The notes below the pieces were generated by a model, which was given only the letters and a program-made list of their open reading frames with translations, had not been told where the DNA came from and searched no databases. Positions 39,821 through 49,494 of a DNA stretch of 64,000 bases are shown here, piece after piece. Made by a program: the position numbers and the translations under genes. Position 1 is the stretch's first letter. Every line of letters starts with the position of its first letter. The DNA comes from Pseudoalteromonas sp. MEBiC 03607 (GTDB taxonomy: Bacteria > Pseudomonadota > Gammaproteobacteria > Enterobacterales > Alteromonadaceae): assembly GCF_004792295.1 (NCBI RefSeq), contig NZ_SRRY01000001.1, positions 1,932,501-1,996,500 on the forward strand, read 5' to 3'.

Positions 39821-39850
39821 AAAGAAAAAGTGGTTTACCACTTTTTCTTT
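39821..39850. terminator. Bidirectional terminator containing a stop codon
   Basis: The 13-bp perfect stem AAAGAAAAAGTGG/CCACTTTTTCTTT has the loop TTTA. The TAA stop of the minus-strand gene (39835-39837) lies in the loop, and its last four codons form one arm. Confidence 0.8.
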
Positions 39851-40593
39851 GGTGCGAATAACACGTCTAAGTCGTCTTGCTCTTGCTCTGCTTTTTTCTT
39901 AAGTGATGTTGCATTAGATGCTTTCAGTTCAGAGCTTATCGCTTCTAAGTAATTCTCAACTTCTTGTTTTTTACTATTAACATATTCATCGCTATAACTA
40001 ACAGATGATAGTGTTGCGAGTGCTTTTTCAAAGTATTGTCTCGCAGAGCCAACCATATTGGCAGAGCGAGCAGACATACCTCGCTTAATTTGGCTTTCGA
40101 CATTAATACGTAATTGAAGTTTTTCTAAACGTTTATCTTCGGCAACAAAAACTTGGCTATCGACTTTGCCTTTACCATGTTCAGAGCGAAGTAAGGTACG
40201 CAGTTTCTTTATACCCTGGATAAGTGAAATAAGTTGTTTGTCGTTATCTGGTAATACTAACGCTTCTGTGTTGTTGACTTCGAGAGGAGCGGTTAAGCGT
40301 TCTTTTGATTCTTTTAAACGATTTTTTAATTCTCTTGAGTTTGGCGAAAGTTGCACCATGCTTGCTAGTGCATCATAAATACGTCGTTGAATAATGCGTA
40401 AGGTGTTTTCAGACATAGGGATGTTCGTACTGTTAAGAAGTACATCTTCTGCCTCTTCGATAATTTTTTTTTGTTTTGTTAGTTCTTTGCGGCGCTCAGC
40501 TTCTTGTTTTTCTTTGTGTTGCTGCACAGCACTTACCCACAGTGCGATTACGATTAATGCAACAATGAGCATGATGATGATAGAAACAATCAT
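39835..40593 (-). CDS. Membrane-anchored coiled-coil protein of unknown function
   Basis: I do not recognise a family. The 252-residue protein begins with one transmembrane helix (MIVSIIIMLIVALIVIALWV), followed by a long, highly charged helical region with coiled-coil character (KEKQEAERRKELTKQKKIIE; ELKNRLKESKERL), and a second helical part with repeated LEKLQLRINVESQ-like segments. The C-terminus is lysine-rich (APKKKW). Topology suggests a cytoplasmic rod anchored at the inner membrane. It ends in the terminator shared with the NCS2 gene. Confidence 0.7.
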   Translation of the reverse strand: MIVSIIIMLIVALIVIALWVSAVQQHKEKQEAERRKELTKQKKIIEEAEDVLLNSTNIPMSENTLRIIQRRIYDALASMVQLSPNSRELKNRLKESKERLTAPLEVNNTEALVLPDNDKQLISLIQGIKKLRTLLRSEHGKGKVDSQVFVAEDKRLEKLQLRINVESQIKRGMSARSANMVGSARQYFEKALATLSSVSYSDEYVNSKKQEVENYLEAISSELKASNATSLKKKAEQEQDDLDVLFAPKKKW

Positions 40594-40861
40594 TACTAAA
40601 TCTCAGTTTTAACTATCTAATTTTTTTATCTTACATTAAAAAGATTAGATCTGGATAGTTTTGCGGTTACTTATCTAGAATAAACTTCTGATGTTTACTA
40701 CTTTTTAATGAGTATAGCGTTAAAGCAGCATCTTTATTGAATATTTTGCGAGTAAACACGGCTACCGAGCAGTAATTTATTGTGTTAGCCTTAGAAACAA
40801 TCGATATAAAAGTATAGCGCGATGAAATATCACTTGGCATTGCGCTTTGCAGCCTTTATAA

Positions 40862-41869
<1,008 letters not shown>

Positions 41870-41873
41870 AGAT

Positions 41874-41902
41874 AAAAAAGCCGCTTTAAAGCGGCTTTTT
41901 TA
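41874..41902. terminator. Bidirectional terminator between cysB and sdaA
   Basis: AAAAAAGCCGC and GCGGCTTTTTT with a TTTAAA centre, symmetrical, between convergent genes. Confidence 0.85.
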
Positions 41903-41924
41903 TGTGCTGAAGACGTGCTGTAAA

Positions 41925-43301
41925 TTAACACTCGATGATATTAACCGCCAAGCCACCGCGAGCGGTTTCTTTGTATTTGGTTTTCATATCATTACCTGTG
42001 TCGAGCATGGTTTTAATTACCTTATCAAGGGTCACTTTTTGCTCGCCAGAGCCACGCATTGCAAGGCGTGACGCATTGATTGCTTTTATAGCACCCATCG
42101 CATTACGTTCAATACACGGTACTTGCACAAGGCCACCAACAGGGTCACAGGTAAGACCTAGATTATGCTCCATGCCGATTTCAGCAGCGTTCTCAACTTG
42201 CACAACATTACCACCCATTATTTCAGTTAGTGCACCCGCTGCCATTGAGCAAGCAACACCCACTTCGCCTTGGCAACCTACTTCAGCACCCGAAATTGAG
42301 GCATTCTTTTTATACAAAATACCAATTGCCGCAGCTGTTAATAAATAACGGGTGGCAATATCTCGGTCTACTTCTTTAATGAAAGTGTGATAATACATCA
42401 ATACCGCTGGTAAAATACCTGCAGCACCATTGGTTGGTGCGGTAACAACACGGCCGCCAGCTGCATTTTCTTCGTTCACAGCAAGGGCAAATAAATCAAC
42501 CCAATCCATAGCGCGAAGCGGGTCATTGTTAACCTCAATATTTAATTTAAGGTGTAAGCTAGGTGCACGACGTTTTACTTTTAAGCCGCCCGGTAAGATA
42601 CCTTCTGTGCGCATACCACGTTCAATACAGGCTTTCATGACTTGCCAAATATTAAACAGCTCATCTTTGATGTCTTTTTCACTACGAAGAGTTTTTTCGT
42701 TATGCATCATAAGCGTTGATACACTAAACCCTGATTCGCGACACAGCTCTAATAACTCTTTAGCAGTATTGAATGGGTAAGGTGCTGGGTTTTCTTCACG
42801 GATTTCGAGCGCTTTTTGTTTTTCGTTCTCGAACTCTTCATCACTTACGATAAAGCCACCACCGATTGAGTAATACACCTTACTAAAAAGTTTTTCGCCA
42901 TTTTGGCTCGCAATGATTTCCATCGCATTTGAATGCTTTGGTAATGTTTTACGACGATGGAATACAATCGCACCTTGCTTTGGGAAATTAGCTTTATGGC
43001 TTTGGTTTAAGTAAATAACCTGTTCTTTTTCGATTTTCGCGAGAATATCATCGACTAAATCAGCATCAATGGTTTCTGGATCATAACCGGCAAGGCCTAA
43101 GATCACGGCTTTACCTGAGCCATGGCCAATGCCCGTTTGGCCTAATGAACCAAACAGCTCTACTTTAATATCGGTGACGTTTGTAAGTATGTTTTTTTCT
43201 TCTAATTCGTTTACAAATAAACGCGAAGCGCGCATTGGGCCAACTGTGTGAGATGACGATGGGCCAATACCAATACTAAACATATCGAATGCACTGATCA
43301 T
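41925..43301 (-). CDS. sdaA: L-serine dehydratase (iron-sulfur, single-chain)
   Basis: This 458-residue enzyme turns L-serine into pyruvate and ammonia. The N-terminal beta domain starts [20 protein letters not shown] with the SSSHT substrate motif. Cysteines for the 4Fe-4S cluster lie in [15 protein letters not shown] and [14 protein letters not shown]. Length is standard for SdaA/SdaB. The order pabB-nudL-sdaA is as in E. coli, though a 153-base gap upstream leaves room for its own promoter. Confidence 0.95.
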   Translation of the reverse strand: MISAFDMFSIGIGPSSSHTVGPMRASRLFVNELEEKNILTNVTDIKVELFGSLGQTGIGHGSGKAVILGLAGYDPETIDADLVDDILAKIEKEQVIYLNQSHKANFPKQGAIVFHRRKTLPKHSNAMEIIASQNGEKLFSKVYYSIGGGFIVSDEEFENEKQKALEIREENPAPYPFNTAKELLELCRESGFSVSTLMMHNEKTLRSEKDIKDELFNIWQVMKACIERGMRTEGILPGGLKVKRRAPSLHLKLNIEVNNDPLRAMDWVDLFALAVNEENAAGGRVVTAPTNGAAGILPAVLMYYHTFIKEVDRDIATRYLLTAAAIGILYKKNASISGAEVGCQGEVGVACSMAAGALTEIMGGNVVQVENAAEIGMEHNLGLTCDPVGGLVQVPCIERNAMGAIKAINASRLAMRGSGEQKVTLDKVIKTMLDTGNDMKTKYKETARGGLAVNIIEC

Positions 43302-43454
43302 AATTTGCTACTCATTTTCCTATTAAACGCTATACCTAAAATGTAGTCCCCTTTACATACTTTGCTCAGTAACTTAGGGGAAGGTATATCTGTCTTTGAA
43401 CGGTGCCACATGATAACGTTTCTATGTGGCTGTGTAACCCTAAAAGCAGGATAA

Positions 43455-44033
43455 TTAAACTGGTAGGGCGAGCTGCTTGATAAAGTTGTTAATTATGCTC
43501 GCGGTTGCTCCCCAAAGTAGGCCATGCGGGGTCATCAAGCCCTGTAATATGATGGTTTTGCCATTGCGCTCAAAAGGGAGAGGTTGCCAATTTTGCTGGT
43601 TGCTCAAATGTGATATCGGTAGCAAAAAACTGGCGGCCACTTCATTAGGATCTGCTTGCCATGTAGTGCCTTTACTAAGTACACAAACAAATGGTTCAAT
43701 AGTGAAACCAGTTAAAGTCGCATACTGGTGTAATTTACCGTGAACAGTCACTTGATGTGTCGCAATGTTGAGCTCTTCATTAAGCTCTCGAAGGGCAGTG
43801 TGCATTAAAGTGTCATCTTGCTCTTCATACTTACCACCCGGTAAGCAAATCTCCCCCGGGTGATGAAGTAAATAACTTGGTCGTTTGCACAGCAATAAAT
43901 GCGCATCGTCATTAACATCAAGCAGAGGGAGCATTACGGCACTGGCACGCTTTTCGGCATTAAAGCGAATGGTGGTAGGGCGCTCTGTGGTTTGACTTAA
44001 ACTAAAGCGGGCAATTATTTGCTGACTATTCAA
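43455..44033 (-). CDS. nudL: Nudix hydrolase, CoA pyrophosphatase type
   Basis: This 192-residue Nudix protein has the box PGGKYEEQDDTLMHTALREL followed by NEELNI. The REx2EE core is complete, but the usual glycine near the end of the box is Asn and the first acidic position is Asp, as in NudL/YeaB-like proteins. The upstream motif LLLCKRPSYLLHHPGEICLP resembles the NuCoA signature region (LLTxRSxxLRxHxGQVxFPGG). Start: TTG at 44033 with GAAG upstream. It is 17 bases after pabB. Confidence 0.87.
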   Translation of the reverse strand: MNSQQIIARFSLSQTTERPTTIRFNAEKRASAVMLPLLDVNDDAHLLLCKRPSYLLHHPGEICLPGGKYEEQDDTLMHTALRELNEELNIATHQVTVHGKLHQYATLTGFTIEPFVCVLSKGTTWQADPNEVAASFLLPISHLSNQQNWQPLPFERNGKTIILQGLMTPHGLLWGATASIINNFIKQLALPV

Positions 44034-44050
44034 GGCTTTTACTTCAACTT

Positions 44051-45394
44051 TTACTTTAATAAAGGCAGTATTTTATTTACTTTATCGTAAGTTTCTTGGT
44101 ACTCCAAGTCGACCTTTGAATCAGCCACAATGCCACCGCCAGCCCAACAATAGATAGCACCTTGATGGCACACTAAAGTACGAATTGTGATACTGGTATC
44201 CATATTGCCACAGGCACTTAAATAGCCAATTGAACCACAATACACACTACGGCGATGCGGCTCGAGCTCTTCTATGATTTCCATAGCGCGAATTTTCGGT
44301 GCTCCTGTAATTGAGCCACCCGGGAAAGCGGCATGAATTTGGTCAACGGCATCTTTACCCTCGGCTAATTCTGCGCGCACTGTACTTACTAAATGATGCA
44401 CAGCAGGAAAGCTTTCAATTGCAAATAGCGATGGTACAGTGACAGTACCAGGTCGGGCAACTTTGCCTAAATCGTTGCGCAATAGATCAACAATCATGAC
44501 ATTTTCTGCACGATCTTTTTCAGATTGTTGTAAGCGAGTTGCTTGCGCTTGGTCTTGTTCAGAGTCAGCCAAGCGTGGCAGGGTTCCTTTAATCGGCTTG
44601 GTTTCAATTTGCCCTTGATTTATCGAGATAAAGCGCTCAGGTGAGATAGATAAAATAGCGCCATCTGGGTGATTTATATAGCTTGAAAACGGTGCTTTAT
44701 TCGCTTCTCGAAGTTGTTTATAGGCTTGCCATGTTGAACCTGAAAATTCAGCTTTGAATCGTTGTGCAAGGTTGATCTGGTAACAGTCACCGCTTTTTAA
44801 ATAAGCTTGAATTTTCTCGAACTTTTCGCTGTAGCTGGCTTTGCTCATGTTTGACTGCCAGTCGCTCTGCAGCGCAAACTCTGCACTTGCTGGTGTTTCG
44901 TTTAGGTGCTGCTGGTATAGCGCTAAGCGATTGTGATTTGGCTGACAAACGTAAAACCAGCTTTGTTGTTGCTTATCAAAAATAAGGGCATCAGGATAAA
45001 GGCCAACAGCCATTTGCGGCATGTTAATGTCGTTTTCGGCATTACTCGGCATGGTTTCAATCACGCGGCCTAAATCATAACCAAAATAGCCAAGCCAACC
45101 ACCCGTAAAAGGTAGGTTATTCGAGCTTGGTGCGTGATTAAATTCCTGAAGGCCCGCTTTCATTAAATTAAAACAATCACTCGATTGTTGCTTACCGTCG
45201 ATAAAGCACTGATTTTCGCGCACCTCTAATTGCTTTAGCGGCGCAATGGCAATGATATCAAAGCGACTATTTACATGTTCACTGTTAGCTGAATCAAGCA
45301 ACACGGCATGGGGTAAATGAGCAAAATGAGTAAATAGCGCGATGCAATCACCGCTTAAATCTAATTTAATGCACAAATTTTCATCGTTTATCAT
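44051..45394 (-). CDS. pabB: Aminodeoxychorismate synthase component I
   Basis: This 447-residue chorismate-binding enzyme makes 4-amino-4-deoxychorismate for folate with PabA. Motifs: SYSEKFEKIQAYLKSGDCYQ, IKGTLPR, FPGGSITGAPKIRAMEII and the C-terminal IRTLVCHQGAIYCWAGGGIV. The PIKGT motif fits PabB (aminating) rather than salicylate-type enzymes. nudL and sdaA follow on the same strand. The divergent neighbour is fumarase. Confidence 0.93.
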   Translation of the reverse strand: MINDENLCIKLDLSGDCIALFTHFAHLPHAVLLDSANSEHVNSRFDIIAIAPLKQLEVRENQCFIDGKQQSSDCFNLMKAGLQEFNHAPSSNNLPFTGGWLGYFGYDLGRVIETMPSNAENDINMPQMAVGLYPDALIFDKQQQSWFYVCQPNHNRLALYQQHLNETPASAEFALQSDWQSNMSKASYSEKFEKIQAYLKSGDCYQINLAQRFKAEFSGSTWQAYKQLREANKAPFSSYINHPDGAILSISPERFISINQGQIETKPIKGTLPRLADSEQDQAQATRLQQSEKDRAENVMIVDLLRNDLGKVARPGTVTVPSLFAIESFPAVHHLVSTVRAELAEGKDAVDQIHAAFPGGSITGAPKIRAMEIIEELEPHRRSVYCGSIGYLSACGNMDTSITIRTLVCHQGAIYCWAGGGIVADSKVDLEYQETYDKVNKILPLLK

Positions 45395-45575
45395 CTACAT
45401 TGCCCTGAATAACTAGCCCGAAACGGGCGGGGAGGGTATCATAAGTTAAATTTGATTGGCAGCGTTATGATTTCCTTTATAGTGATGCCATGACTAACCC
45501 GTAGAGTAAATCTTCGTCACCGGTTTACTCAGGATCACGTACAGCGCTACGCGATAAAAACTTAAGGAACCCGTA

Positions 45576-47102
45576 ATGAGTACAATTCGTCAGCAAGACT
45601 TCATTGATAGCATTGAAGATGCATTGCAATACATTTCTTTTTATCACCCTCTCGATTTCGTACAAGCCTTAGAAAAAGCTTACAACAAAGAGCAAAGCAA
45701 AGCGGCAAAAGATGCCATTGCGCAAATTTTAATTAACTCTCGTATGTCTGCTGAAGGTAAACGTCCACTGTGCCAAGATACCGGTATCATTACCTGTTTT
45801 GTAAAAGTAGGTATGGATGTCAAGTGGGATAAAACAGACATGACTGTACAGCAAATGGTTGATGAAGGTACACGTCGCGCATACTTAAACCCAGATAACC
45901 CGTTACGTGCATCAATTGTTGCAGACCCTGCAGGTACGCGTAAAAACACCAAAGACAATACTCCATCAGTTGTTCATATCGACTTAGTGCCAGGTGCTGA
46001 AGTAGAAGTAATGGTGGCAGCGAAGGGCGGCGGCTCAGAAAATAAAACGAAAATGGTTATGCTTAACCCATCTGATGATGTGGCTGCATGGGTTGAAAAA
46101 ACATTACCAACAATGGGGGCGGGCTGGTGTCCACCTGGCATGCTAGGTATAGGTATTGGTGGTACTGCAGAAAAAGCAGCGGTACTTGCTAAAGAATCAT
46201 TAATGGATCCGGTTGATATTCATGAGCTGATTGAGCGTGGCGCAGAAACAACTGAAGAAAAAATGCGTATCGATATCTTCGAACGTGCAAACAAATTAGG
46301 TATTGGCGCACAAGGTCTGGGTGGTTTAACAACAGTTGTTGACGTGAAAATCAAAACTGCACCGACTCATGCAGCATCAAAACCAGTGGTAATGATCCCA
46401 AACTGTGCAGCAACTCGTCACGTTCACTTCACGTTAGATGGTTCAGGCCCAGCTGATCTTAAAGCGCCGAAACTTGAAGATTGGCCAGAAGTTACGTTTG
46501 AAGTAGGTGAAGGTACACGTCGTGTTGATTTAAACACACTGACTAAAGAAGACACGCAAGAATGGAAGATGGGTGAAACGGTTCTTCTGTCTGGTACTAT
46601 TTTAACGGGTCGTGACGCAGCACATAAACGTTTACAAGATATGATCCAATCAGGTGAAGGTTTACCTGAAGGCGTTGATTTTGATAACAAGTTTATCTAC
46701 TACGTTGGCCCTGTTGATGCAGTAGGTGATGAAGCGGTAGGTCCTGCTGGCCCTACAACTGCAACACGTATGGATAAATTCACTGATATGATGCTAGAAA
46801 ACACTGGCATCATCGGTATGATTGGTAAAGCAGAGCGTGGTCCTGCAACAGTTGAATCAATCAAGAACAATAAGTCTATTTACTTAATGGCGGTAGGTGG
46901 TGCAGCTTACCTTGTATCTAAAGCAATCAAAAAAGCACGTGTAGTGGCTTTTGAAGATTTAGGTATGGAAGCAATCTACGAGTTTGAAGTAGAAGATATG
47001 CCAGTAACGGTTGCTGTTGATAGCGAAGGTGCGAATGCGCATACACAAGGCCCTGCTATTTGGAAAGCAAAAATCGAAGAACTTGATGGTAAATTAAAAT
47101 AA
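45576..47102 (+). CDS. Class I fumarate hydratase
   Basis: This 508-residue iron-sulfur fumarase converts fumarate and malate in the TCA cycle. Candidate cluster cysteines are in LCQDTGIITCF, GAGWCPPGMLG and MIPNCAATRHVHF. The C-terminal domain has GRDAAHKRLQDMI. The sequence matches the single-chain class I type of many marine bacteria; whether it equals E. coli FumA, B or D cannot be said, so no symbol is given. SD: TTAAGGAAC. A terminator follows at 47124-47153. Confidence 0.94.
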   Translation: MSTIRQQDFIDSIEDALQYISFYHPLDFVQALEKAYNKEQSKAAKDAIAQILINSRMSAEGKRPLCQDTGIITCFVKVGMDVKWDKTDMTVQQMVDEGTRRAYLNPDNPLRASIVADPAGTRKNTKDNTPSVVHIDLVPGAEVEVMVAAKGGGSENKTKMVMLNPSDDVAAWVEKTLPTMGAGWCPPGMLGIGIGGTAEKAAVLAKESLMDPVDIHELIERGAETTEEKMRIDIFERANKLGIGAQGLGGLTTVVDVKIKTAPTHAASKPVVMIPNCAATRHVHFTLDGSGPADLKAPKLEDWPEVTFEVGEGTRRVDLNTLTKEDTQEWKMGETVLLSGTILTGRDAAHKRLQDMIQSGEGLPEGVDFDNKFIYYVGPVDAVGDEAVGPAGPTTATRMDKFTDMMLENTGIIGMIGKAERGPATVESIKNNKSIYLMAVGGAAYLVSKAIKKARVVAFEDLGMEAIYEFEVEDMPVTVAVDSEGANAHTQGPAIWKAKIEELDGKLK

Positions 47103-47123
47103 TCATCCTGTAAGTCTTTTAAT

Positions 47124-47153
47124 AAAAAACGGCGCATCTGCGCCGTTTTTTTT
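47124..47153 (+). terminator. Terminator after fumarase
   Basis: The stem AAAAAACGGCGC/GCGCCGTTTTTT has an ATCT loop and a T-run. Confidence 0.85.
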
Positions 47154-47506
47154 CAGCTCTGACCAGTCTCGGCTATTTTCTCTGCATGCCCTTAAAAAGC
47201 AGATACTACTTAGCTTTATCGGCACATTTTCCTTGTCACTTTTTCTTTACGCTATACTTTACCTTTACGTTCACGTAATAAAGTTGGTGATGTTAATATT
47301 TTGTTTTGAATTAACAATGCTCAATTCAAACTTTGGTTGGTATATTTTTTCTTTTATAAGTTGTTTTTTGAGTTGTTATTTCTGTCATTGAACTTTGCTT
47401 AGTTTTATCATCTCATATAGTGGTAAGCGAGCATATGAAGTGATAAAGTCTCGGCAATTTCAGCGCTCACACCCCTTAGGGTAAGAAAATTTCGGAGTAT
47501 TTAACT
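47154..47506. other. Upstream region of leucine dehydrogenase
   Basis: These 353 bases hold no gene. They contain a near-perfect 16-base palindrome at 47264-47279 (see separate entry) and an AT-rich segment up to the GGAG ribosome binding site of the next gene. I could not place the promoter with confidence. Confidence 0.5.
47264..47279. promoter_or_regulatory. Palindromic operator candidate (LiuR-like) upstream of leucine dehydrogenase
   Basis: TTTACGTTCACGTAAT has a perfect 14-base palindromic core, TTACGT-TC-ACGTAA. MerR-family LiuR, a regulator of branched-chain amino-acid breakdown in gammaproteobacteria, is known to use ACGT-containing palindromes of this size. The match is from memory and is not proven. 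Confidence 0.4.
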
Positions 47507-48547
47507 GTGGCTGTATTTAATAAAGTCGACTTTGATAACCACGAGCAAGTGGTATTTTGTTCAGATAAAGAATCAGGCCTAAAAGCTATTATCGCGGTTC
47601 ACAATACCAAGTTAGGTCCAGCTGTTGGTGGTTGCAGAATGTGGGATTACACAACAGATGAAGATGCTGTAACAGATGCACTTCGTTTATCAAAAGGTAT
47701 GACGTATAAAAATGCTGTAGCACGTTTACCATTTGGTGGCGGTAAGTCAGTGATCATCGGTAATGCTAAAGAAATTAAATCAGAGCAACTTTTCCGTGCA
47801 TTTGGTCGCCAACTAGAGCGTTTAAGCGGTAGCTACTATTCAGCTGAAGATGTAAACATCACCTGTGATGATGTGGCTATCATGAATAAAGAAACTAACT
47901 ATGTATTAGGCCTTGAAGGTAAAAGTGGCAACCCATCACCATTTACGGCATACGGTACATTCTTAGGTATTAAAGCTGCTTTACAGCATCAACGTGGTCA
48001 TCAAGATCTAGCTGGCATCAAAGTAGCCGTGCAAGGTTTAGGTGCCGTGGCATATGGCCTTTGTAAGCACCTACATGAAGCGGGCGCAACATTATTTGTA
48101 ACAGATATCAACGAGCAAGCTGTTGAGCGTGTTGTAAATGACTTCAATGCAACGGCTGTTGGTATTGATGAAATCTACGACTTAGATGTTGATGTTTATG
48201 CACCGTGTGCGCTAGGCGCAACGGTAAACGATAATACCATCCCTCGCTTAAAAGCAACGATTATTGCTGGTTGTGCGAATAACCAATTAGCAGAGTCTCG
48301 TCACGGTGAGATCATCCGTGAAAAAGGTATCTTATATGCGCCAGATTACGTAATTAACGCAGGTGGTATCATCAACGTTTACTACGAAACTGCGCCAGAA
48401 GGTTATAGTGCAGAAGCTTCAACTAAGCACGTTGAAGGTATTTACGATACCTTAACTGAAATCTTTGCTCGCTCAGAGAAAGAACAAAAATCAACACATT
48501 TAATTGCCGATGAACTAGCATTAGAAATCATCGAAAACGGTTTATAA
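47507..48547 (+). CDS. ldh: Leucine/valine-type amino-acid dehydrogenase
   Basis: This 346-residue NAD-dependent dehydrogenase belongs to the Glu/Leu/Phe/Val family. The substrate-binding and catalytic lysines are in RLSKGMTYKNAVARLPFGGGK, and the nucleotide fold contains VAVQGLGAVAYGLCKHL. It deaminates branched-chain amino acids to 2-oxoacids. Start is GTG with GGAG upstream. Leucine dehydrogenase is the best guess; valine dehydrogenase cannot be excluded. Confidence 0.88.
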   Translation: MAVFNKVDFDNHEQVVFCSDKESGLKAIIAVHNTKLGPAVGGCRMWDYTTDEDAVTDALRLSKGMTYKNAVARLPFGGGKSVIIGNAKEIKSEQLFRAFGRQLERLSGSYYSAEDVNITCDDVAIMNKETNYVLGLEGKSGNPSPFTAYGTFLGIKAALQHQRGHQDLAGIKVAVQGLGAVAYGLCKHLHEAGATLFVTDINEQAVERVVNDFNATAVGIDEIYDLDVDVYAPCALGATVNDNTIPRLKATIIAGCANNQLAESRHGEIIREKGILYAPDYVINAGGIINVYYETAPEGYSAEASTKHVEGIYDTLTEIFARSEKEQKSTHLIADELALEIIENGL

Positions 48548-48566
48548 TTAATTAAATTAGTTGTTC

Positions 48567-48595
48567 GAAAAGGTGCGCAGGTCGCACCTTTTTTT
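48567..48595 (+). terminator. Terminator after leucine dehydrogenase
   Basis: AAAAGGTGCG and CGCACCTTTT form the stem around CAGGT, followed by T residues. Confidence 0.85.
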
Positions 48596-48674
48596 GTGCT
48601 CGTAATTTGTCGCAACTAAGTGACGAAGCCATTTTAACTCGTTAAACTCGATTTTTAATCTTCGAGGGTCTCTT

Positions 48675-49331
48675 ATGGATACAGCACTTTGTGAAATCAC
48701 ACCGATTGATTTAGATTCTTGGCCTCGAAAGCAACATTTTGCTTTTTTCAGTGAGTTTTCTTTACCTTATTTTAATGTCTGTGTTTCGCTTGATATGGCT
48801 GCGCTTTATGAAAAATGTAAAAAATCGCCGTACTCATTTTTTCATACATATGTATACCTTACTTTGGAAGCGTGTCATGACTACGCCCCAATGCGGCAAC
48901 GTATTATAGATTCTCTACCGGTACAACTGTCATCGGTACGAGGGAGTGTGGTTGAGCTTGCTGATGATGATACTTTCCGATTTAGTTATTTTGAAAAACA
49001 GGCGTCGATTGAAGCGTTTTCTAAACATGCTATTGAAGTGGGAAAAAACAGTAAAGTACAAGCTTTTTTCTCTGATGCATTTGCTGCAACAGAAGGGCAG
49101 CCAGACCTAATTCATATCTCAGTGCTACCATGGTTAAACTTTACTGGTTTTTCGCATGCGGTAAGTGAAGGTCACGGACTTGGTATTCCTAAGTTTGTAT
49201 TCGGCCAGTTTGATTCAAAAACTGGAAAAATGCCTCTGTCGATTGACGTTCATCATGCCTTGATGGATGGACTTCATGTAGCGCAGTTTTTAAAGGTACT
49301 ACAAGAAAAAATTACAAATTTTTGTAATTGA
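48675..49331 (+). CDS. CatA-like chloramphenicol acetyltransferase family protein
   Basis: This 218-residue protein has the length and layout of type A chloramphenicol acetyltransferase. The catalytic motif HHALMDG is complete (H193, H194, D198), and the preceding ISVLPWLNFTGFSHA and PLSIDV segments match the CAT fold. The N-terminus (LDLDSWPRKQHFAFF-like) is also typical. It would transfer acetyl from acetyl-CoA; whether chloramphenicol is a substrate is not shown. It is a single gene between terminators, with no mobile element nearby, so it is probably chromosomal and intrinsic. Confidence 0.85.
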   Translation: MDTALCEITPIDLDSWPRKQHFAFFSEFSLPYFNVCVSLDMAALYEKCKKSPYSFFHTYVYLTLEACHDYAPMRQRIIDSLPVQLSSVRGSVVELADDDTFRFSYFEKQASIEAFSKHAIEVGKNSKVQAFFSDAFAATEGQPDLIHISVLPWLNFTGFSHAVSEGHGLGIPKFVFGQFDSKTGKMPLSIDVHHALMDGLHVAQFLKVLQEKITNFCN

Positions 49332-49494
49332 TTGTTGCTAAATGTGATTAAAGTAAGTAAAAATTGCAACTAATGTAGTATTTTAGCAATTCGCTTAATT
49401 AAGTAAGTTGGTTCCATTCGGGGTTTTGCTTAACCCTGAACCTATAAAACTACATCACTGAAAAGAATGATAATAAATATCAGGGTCTTAGTTT

